Source: Gemmatimonadota bacterium (GTDB taxonomy: Bacteria > Gemmatimonadota > Gemmatimonadetes > Gemmatimonadales > GWC2-71-9). Taken from it: a DNA stretch of 8,472 nt. Shown one piece after another: positions 4,568 to 8,472 of the stretch; the first letter of the stretch is position 1; each line of letters starts with the position of its first letter. A model generated the notes under the pieces. That model did not search any database and was not told the origin of the DNA. It saw only the letters and a list, made by a program, of their open reading frames with translations. Both the position numbers and the translations under genes were made by a program. The stretch covers positions 1 through 8,472 of the forward strand of contig QHTP01000248.1 in NCBI GenBank assembly GCA_003220855.1, read 5' to 3'.

Positions 4568-6590
4568 GTCCTGCGTGCTGTCCGTGGTGCTGGTGCTCGC
4601 GGCGCGCCCCGCCGCAGCCCAGCGCGATGAGGGAACGGTGGAGGCGCTGGCGCGTCTGCTCGCCGCCGCGGACGCCCGAGCGTTCGACGCGGGGCTCGAG
4701 CGCGAGACGCTCGGGGCTCCCGACCCGTTCGTGCGTCGCCAGGCGGCCCTCGCCGCCGGCCGCAGCGGTGACACCGCCGCCGTGGCGCCGCTCGTCGCTG
4801 CCCTGCGGGACTCGAGTGCGGCGGTCCAGGCGGCCGCCGCGTTCGCGCTGGGGTTGCTCAAGGATGGGCGTGCCGTCGCGCCGCTCGCGGCGCTGACGCG
4901 CACCGGAGACGGCGCGTCCCAATGCGAGGCGGTCACCGCCATCGCGAAGATCGGCGGGGACGAGGGCGCGCGCGCCGTGGCGGACCTGCTCGACGTCAAG
5001 ACCGCGCCCGGGGTCGGCACGTCGGCGGTGCAGCGGGTCGCGCTGCTCGAGGCGTGGCGCCTGGGGACCCGAGCGCCGGTGGCCCGGTTGACCGACTTCG
5101 CCCGCGACCCCGATCCGGCCGCGCGCGCCCACGCGATCTACTCGCTGGCGCGGTTGCGGATCGCGCGCGCGGTTCCGGCCCTGCTCGGCGCGCTCGCCGA
5201 TCCCGAGCCGTACGTGCGTGCCGTCGCGCTGCGGGGCGTGACGCGCGCCTTAAGCGACAGCGCCCAGATTCCCGCGCCGGACGTGATCGCCCGCATCCGG
5301 CCGCTGCTGGGGGATCGCGACGGTCACGTCCGCGTCAACGCGTTGCGGGCGCTCGGCTCGTTCCAGGACAGCGCGCTCGTCGGCCTCGCGCTCCCGCTCG
5401 TCACCGATCGCGATGTGAACGTCGCTGTTCAGGCGGAGACGACCCTCGGCGCACTGGGCGGCGCGCGCGCCGCGGCGCAGCTTCGCGCCAGGCTCGCCAG
5501 CGTGCGGTTCGCGTTGCGCCGCCAGGCGGCGATCGCCCTGGCCCAGGCGGACAGCGCCGCTGGCGTGGCCGCCGCGGCCGAGCTGGCGCGCGACCGCGAC
5601 TGGCGCTGGCGCAGCGTTGCGGCCGAAGCGTTCGGCGCCGCGCGCGATCGCGCCCGTCTCGACGTCCAGCTGGCGGATTCCGACGGCCGCGTGGTGGCGC
5701 AGGCGCTCCAGGGCCTCGGCCGCGTCGTGGCCGAGGGCGACACCAGCCTCGCCCCGCGCGCCCGGGCCCTGCTCGCCCATCCGGACGGCGCGGTGCGCAG
5801 CGTCGCCGCCGACCTGCTCGCGCGCCATCCGGCGCTGGCCGACGTCGACGCGCTCGCGGCTGCCTATGAGCGGGCGGCGACCGACTCGTTCGACGATGCC
5901 CGGCTCTCCGCGCTGGCCGCGCTCGGCGCCATCGCCGGCATGGGTCCGGAGGGCCGGGCGGCGGTGGCCACCCGGTTCGTGGCGCGCACGCCCCGCCCGG
6001 ACGATTCCCAGGTCCGGGGGCTCGCCGCGGTGAAGCTCCCCGACGCCGCGGTGCGCTGGGGGCCCGCGGCCCCGATTGCGACGGGGCGGTCGCTCGACGA
6101 CTACCGTGCCGTCGTGCGGCGCTATCTCCTGCCGGTGAGCCGGGGCGACGCGTCCCCGCGCGTGACCATCGAGACCGATCGCGGCGCCATGGTGGTCGAG
6201 CTCTTCCCGAGCGAGGCGCCGCTCACGGTCGCGGCCTTTCTGACGCTCGTCGATCGGCGCTACTTTGACGGCTCCCGGTGGCATCGCGTGGTCCCGAATT
6301 TCGTGGTGCAGGACGGCGATCTGCGGGGCGACGGTTGGGGAGGGCCCGGATTCGCGCTGCGCGACGAGCTGAATCTGGTGCGTTTCGAAACGGGGACGGT
6401 GGGAATGGCGTTGTCGGGACCCGACACCGGCGGCAGCCAGTTTTTCATCACGCACTCGCCGCAGCCGCATCTCGACGGCACCTACACGGTCTTCGGCAGG
6501 GTGGTCTCCGGGCTCGCGACCCTCGGGAGCGTGGCACAGGGTGAGCGCATTCGCAGCATCCACCGCTCTAGTGCTCGAGTTAACTATTGA
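4521..6590 (+). CDS. Exported HEAT-repeat protein fused to a cyclophilin-type peptidyl-prolyl isomerase
   Basis: A 689-residue protein with three parts. Residues 1-34 are a Sec signal peptide: basic segment KRLRTR (7-12), hydrophobic CVLSVVLVLAA (18-28), cleavage likely after the AAA before Q34. Residues about 38-510 are an alpha-solenoid of roughly 13 HEAT-like units of about 30 residues, typically opening D-x-x-V-R-x-x-A-x-x-A-L-G (for example at 68, 98, 197, 228, 266, 297, 388 and 421). Residues about 546-685 are a cyclophilin domain (proline cis-trans isomerase): HRVVPNFVVQDGD (588-600), GGPGF (607-611), GTVGMA (625-630), GSQFFI (638-643) and HLDGTYTVFGRV (650-661). Active-site positions of human CypA map to R589 (R55), Q597 (Q63) and F642 (F113); W121 and H126 are H650 and Y655, so cyclosporin binding is likely weak but catalysis plausible. 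ATG 4521 overlaps ybgC by 47 nt; later GTGs would cut into the signal peptide. Probably a periplasmic chaperone using the solenoid to hold clients (inference). Confidence 0.9.
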   Translation: MCSTSCKRLRTRFVSRSCVLSVVLVLAARPAAAQRDEGTVEALARLLAAADARAFDAGLERETLGAPDPFVRRQAALAAGRSGDTAAVAPLVAALRDSSAAVQAAAAFALGLLKDGRAVAPLAALTRTGDGASQCEAVTAIAKIGGDEGARAVADLLDVKTAPGVGTSAVQRVALLEAWRLGTRAPVARLTDFARDPDPAARAHAIYSLARLRIARAVPALLGALADPEPYVRAVALRGVTRALSDSAQIPAPDVIARIRPLLGDRDGHVRVNALRALGSFQDSALVGLALPLVTDRDVNVAVQAETTLGALGGARAAAQLRARLASVRFALRRQAAIALAQADSAAGVAAAAELARDRDWRWRSVAAEAFGAARDRARLDVQLADSDGRVVAQALQGLGRVVAEGDTSLAPRARALLAHPDGAVRSVAADLLARHPALADVDALAAAYERAATDSFDDARLSALAALGAIAGMGPEGRAAVATRFVARTPRPDDSQVRGLAAVKLPDAAVRWGPAAPIATGRSLDDYRAVVRRYLLPVSRGDASPRVTIETDRGAMVVELFPSEAPLTVAAFLTLVDRRYFDGSRWHRVVPNFVVQDGDLRGDGWGGPGFALRDELNLVRFETGTVGMALSGPDTGGSQFFITHSPQPHLDGTYTVFGRVVSGLATLGSVAQGERIRSIHRSSARVNY

Positions 6591-7309
6591 GACCGCAACG
6601 TCTTTTGCTTGACCGCCGGATGGCACTCTCCTACATTGGCGCCTGTGCGTTGCTGCTCGGCTGTCCGCGCTCGGTGCCGCCGCTCGTGCCGATGCCGCTC
6701 GCACCGGCGGAGTGGGACAGTGCGGTGACGTGGGCGGCGACGAGCGTGCCCGCTCGCCACACGCTGATTCGATTCCGCTGGAAGTATCGCGACGCGGGCA
6801 AGAGCTACGCCGGCAGGGCCACCGTGCGGATTGCGCCGCCGGATTCGCTGCGCATCGATTATGCCGGGCCGTTCAACTGGGGAGCGGGCGCGGCGGTGGT
6901 GGTCGGCGACTCCACGGTGTGGGCCGATCCGGAAAAGAACTTCCGCTCGCTCGTGCCGGCCGCGCGGATGTTGTGGGCGGGGCTCGGCATCGTGCGGCCG
7001 CCGGTGGTGGGCGCGGCCGTGTTCGGGCTCGTGGTGCCTGGGGCGGATAGTGCGCGGATCTGGCGGTTCGTGCAGGGTGAGGACACGCTCGACTATCGCT
7101 TGGCCCGGGGCGGCACGCGTGTGCTCGAGGCGGAGTGGCGGCGGCAGGGCAAGGTCGTGGCACGCAGCCGCGCCGAGTTGGACGTTCGTGCGATGCCGGC
7201 CAACGCCCGCATCGACTTTCCGGAGGACCCGGCGCGTTTTGAGTTCACGGTCGGTGCGGTGGACACGACGGTGGTGTTCGATTCGGCGACGTGGCGCCGG
7301 CGCCGCTAG
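6587..7309 (+). CDS. LolB/LolA-fold outer-membrane lipoprotein (putative)
   Basis: A predicted lipoprotein of 240 aa. From TTG 6587, which overlaps the previous stop as TTGA, the N-terminus is MRPQRLLLDRRMALSYIGACALLLGC: basic region, hydrophobic core, lipobox LLGC with C26 as lipidated residue. Alternatives are TTG 6605 and ATG 6620; the ATG would leave a signal peptide without positive charge, so I favour an upstream start, but this is not certain. The mature part has the look of the LolA/LolB or DUF4292 beta-half-barrel: RFRWKY (62-67), GRATVRIAPPDSLRIDYAGPF (76-96), VVVGDSTVWADPEKN (104-118), then a helical stretch 124-150 and strands 'RVLEAEWRRQGKVVARSRAEL' (178-198). In such proteins a hydrophobic cavity binds lipoprotein acyl chains at the outer membrane. 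No motif is strictly diagnostic, so the family call is by pattern; outer-membrane lipoprotein is the safer statement. It lies directly before the LptE-like gene, with 56 nt overlap. Confidence 0.65.
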   Translation: MRPQRLLLDRRMALSYIGACALLLGCPRSVPPLVPMPLAPAEWDSAVTWAATSVPARHTLIRFRWKYRDAGKSYAGRATVRIAPPDSLRIDYAGPFNWGAGAAVVVGDSTVWADPEKNFRSLVPAARMLWAGLGIVRPPVVGAAVFGLVVPGADSARIWRFVQGEDTLDYRLARGGTRVLEAEWRRQGKVVARSRAELDVRAMPANARIDFPEDPARFEFTVGAVDTTVVFDSATWRRRR

Positions 7310-7775
7310 CGCCCTCGCCCTAGCGGTGACGGGGTGCCTGTACAGCTTCAAGGGCGGCGGCCTGCCCAACATCAAGACCGTCGCCATCCTCCCGTTCGAC
7401 AATCAGACCGCCGAGCCCGCGCTCACCAAGGAAGTGAACGATGCCGTGCTCGAGGCGTTCCAGGGACGGCTCGGGCTCCGCACCGCGGGCGAGAACAACG
7501 CCGACGCCGTGGTGCGTGGCAAGGTGACCCGCTACGATCCCGACGTGCCGCTCTCGTTCCAGGCGGGGCAGGGACGCACCGACGTCACGCAGCGCCAGGT
7601 GTCGATCACGGTCGATGTCGAGATCCTGGACCAGCGCGAAGGCAAGACGCTGTGGCAACGGCAGGGCCTCAGCGAAGTGGGGGAGTACCGGCCGCCGCAG
7701 GAGGCCGACGGGCGCAAGATCGCGCTGCAGAAGCTCGTGCGGGACCTGGTGGACGGAGCGCAGTCACAGTGGTGA
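7254..7775 (+). CDS. lptE: LptE-like LPS-assembly lipoprotein
   Basis: LptE is the outer-membrane lipoprotein that plugs the LptD barrel and helps insert LPS in the outer leaflet. From GTG 7254 the protein has 173 aa: a strongly basic start (R2, R5, R6, R11-R13), hydrophobic ALALAV and a lipobox AVTGC with C28 lipidated. The mature part opens CLYSFKGGGLPNIKTVAILPFDNQTAEPALTKEVNDAV, the usual LptE pattern: C-x-Y-x-F, then 'IKTVAIPxFxN', then a helix. It continues with strands ADAVVRGKVTRYD (83-95), VSITVDVEILDQREGKTLW (116-134) and a C-terminal helix (154-170). Length fits the family. GTG 7254 is the only reasonable in-frame start before the lipobox and makes a 56-nt overlap with the LolB-like gene; the next in-frame GTG (7326) falls inside the lipobox. 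LptD is not in the window. The gene overlaps the following one by 4 nt (GTGA at 7772-7775). Confidence 0.82.
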   Translation: MRWTRRWCSIRRRGAGAASALALAVTGCLYSFKGGGLPNIKTVAILPFDNQTAEPALTKEVNDAVLEAFQGRLGLRTAGENNADAVVRGKVTRYDPDVPLSFQAGQGRTDVTQRQVSITVDVEILDQREGKTLWQRQGLSEVGEYRPPQEADGRKIALQKLVRDLVDGAQSQW

Positions 7776-8125
7776 ACCGGCGGGGCACGAGCTCGATGGG
7801 TTGTCTCTTCACCCTGCTGCTCTTCGTCGCGGCCCTGTACTACGGCGTCAACATCGGCGAGCTGTTTTTCCGCTACTACCGCCTGCTGGACGAGATGCAG
7901 ACCCAGGCCCAGCTCGCGCCGTCCCTGGACGACGGCACGATCCGGCGCCGCATCCAGGCGGCCGCGCAGGACATCGGCCTCCCGCCCGAGGCCCAGCAAG
8001 TCAAAATCGCGCGCCGGGCGTCGCCGCGCGAGATCGTGATCGAGACCGAATACGCCGAGACCGTCACCCTCCCGCTGTTCACCCACACGTTCACGTTTCA
8101 TCCCAAGGCGAGCCAGCCGCTGTAG
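7772..8125 (+). CDS. Small single-pass membrane protein, DUF4845-like, 117 aa
   Basis: Function unknown. GTG 7772 overlaps the LptE stop as GTGA and gives MNRRGTSSMGCLFTLLLFVAALYYGVNIGELFFRYY: basic cytoplasmic start, one transmembrane helix at about 10-27, then an outside soluble part. Candidate alternatives are GTG 7769 (one residue longer) and ATG 7796 (removes NRRG). The soluble part has a helix at 32-70 (LLDEMQTQAQLAPSLDDGTIRRRIQAAAQDIGL by position) and C-terminal strands REIVIETEYAETVTLPLFTHTFTFHP (86-111). Membrane-anchored proteins with this helix/strand pattern and an ending like 'Y-x-x-x-V-x-L-P-L-F' are annotated DUF4845; I recall the resemblance but cannot confirm it. It follows lptE and precedes the heptose adenylyltransferase gene by 6 bases, which suggests an envelope role. 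Confidence 0.72.
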   Translation: MNRRGTSSMGCLFTLLLFVAALYYGVNIGELFFRYYRLLDEMQTQAQLAPSLDDGTIRRRIQAAAQDIGLPPEAQQVKIARRASPREIVIETEYAETVTLPLFTHTFTFHPKASQPL

Positions 8126-8131
8126 CGCCCG

Positions 8132-8472
8132 GTGAGCACCGCCGAGAAGATCCGGGCCGCCGAGGCGGCGGCGCGCTGGCGCCAGCGGCACCGCGGCCCC
8201 GTGGTGTTCACCAACGGCGTCTTCGATCTGCTGCACGTGGGACACGTGGCCCTGCTCGAAGCGGCCCGCGCCGAGGGGGCCGCGCTGATCGTCGGAGTGA
8301 ACAGCGACGCCTCGGTGCGGCGGCTGAGCAAGGGGAGCCGGGGTGACCGGCCGCTGGTGCCGGAGCGGGAGCGCGCCCGGCTGGTCGCGGCGTTCGAGCC
8401 GGTGGATTGCGTCGTCGTGTTCGACGAGGACAGTCCGCTGGCGCTGATCGAGCGGCTCCGGCCCGACGTCCT
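8132..8472 (+). CDS. hldC: D-glycero-beta-D-manno-heptose 1-phosphate adenylyltransferase, N-terminal part (cut by window edge)
   Basis: The first 113 codons of a cytidylyltransferase-fold enzyme that makes ADP-heptose from heptose 1-phosphate and ATP for the LPS core. Seen: VVFTNGVFDLLHVGHVALL (24-42) with the nucleotidyl-transfer motif HVGH (35-38), VGVNSDASVRRLSKG (54-68), RPLVPERERARLVAAF (73-88), DCVVVFDEDSPLALIERLRPDV (92-113). These match RfaE domain 2/HldC. Only about 20 residues precede the fold and the previous gene is unrelated, so this is a stand-alone adenylyltransferase, not the C-terminal half of a bifunctional HldE; the partner kinase (HldA-like) is not in the window. Start GTG 8132 lies 6 bases after the previous stop. 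The C-terminus is beyond 8472; no stop is reached. It could act on another sugar phosphate, since related enzymes share the HxGH motif, but heptose is the best call. Confidence 0.88.
   Translation, partial: MSTAEKIRAAEAAARWRQRHRGPVVFTNGVFDLLHVGHVALLEAARAEGAALIVGVNSDASVRRLSKGSRGDRPLVPERERARLVAAFEPVDCVVVFDEDSPLALIERLRPDV

Noticed and set aside
4067..5020. Minus-strand frame open upstream of the LpxH-like gene, giving a 563-aa reading
   Set aside because: It is antisense to ybgC and the HEAT-cyclophilin gene, is dominated by Arg/Ala/Ser, and open only because GC-rich DNA has few stops. The phosphatase family begins near 4066 or 4045.
5250..6704. 484-aa minus-strand open frame
   Set aside because: It is the mirror of the HEAT-cyclophilin gene, Arg/Gly/Ala/His-rich, with no motif; a typical GC-rich shadow.
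6831..7253. Upstream part of the open frame that contains the LptE-like protein, as a longer protein
   Set aside because: This part is the shadow of the LolB-like gene; the basic signal peptide and lipobox place the real start at 7254.
1..8472. CRISPR arrays, tRNA or rRNA genes, insertion sequences, toxin-antitoxin or defence genes
   Set aside because: I looked for regular repeats with spacers, cloverleaf-like ends, transposase motifs and nuclease/toxin motifs and saw none; the window appears to be ordinary core envelope genes.

Overview
The window reads as a GC-rich, didermic bacterial chromosome segment with dense coding, very strong G/C preference at third codon positions, many GTG starts and start-stop overlaps. 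The gene mix (a DUF5683-type membrane protein, a 'GNHD' type LpxH-like phosphatase, a HEAT-repeat/cyclophilin fusion, LptE and LolB-like lipoproteins, small uncharacterised lipoproteins with Ala-rich signal peptides) fits Gemmatimonadota best. That placement is inference from style and gene content; no rRNA or other phylogenetic marker is present.

Layout. (1) 116-1006 (+): an uncharacterised secreted lipoprotein as a single unit, closed by a perfect 13-bp hairpin at 1031-1063. (2) 1081-3298 (+): a three-gene unit in which each start overlaps the previous stop by 4 nt: a diacylglycerol/lipid kinase with an apparent CTG start 6 nt after a TATAAT box, a DUF5683-like membrane protein, and glutamate racemase MurI. 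(3) 3329-4066 (-): an LpxH-like UDP-2,3-diacylglucosamine diphosphatase, convergent with murI (30 bp between stops) and divergent from the next unit (84 bp between starts). (4) 4151-8472 (+): a six-gene unit with overlaps or a 6-bp gap throughout: YbgC-type thioesterase, exported HEAT-repeat/cyclophilin isomerase, LolB-like lipoprotein, LptE-like lipoprotein, a small single-pass membrane protein, and the start of a heptose-1-phosphate adenylyltransferase (HldC/RfaE2) cut by the window edge.

Functional theme. Most of the right half concerns the outer membrane: lipid A precursor cleavage (LpxH-like), ADP-heptose supply for the LPS core (HldC), LPS insertion (LptE-like), lipoprotein handling (LolB-like fold) and a periplasmic folding factor (HEAT-cyclophilin). 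MurI adds peptidoglycan precursor D-glutamate and the lipid kinase touches phospholipid turnover. I see no defence system, mobile element, CRISPR array, tRNA or rRNA. The most interesting candidates are the HEAT-cyclophilin fusion inside an LPS/outer-membrane operon, the two adjacent lipoproteins next to it, and the CTG, possibly leaderless, start of the lipid kinase. No gap longer than 300 bases lacks a gene; bases 1-115 hold only a weak candidate promoter and a ribosome binding site.
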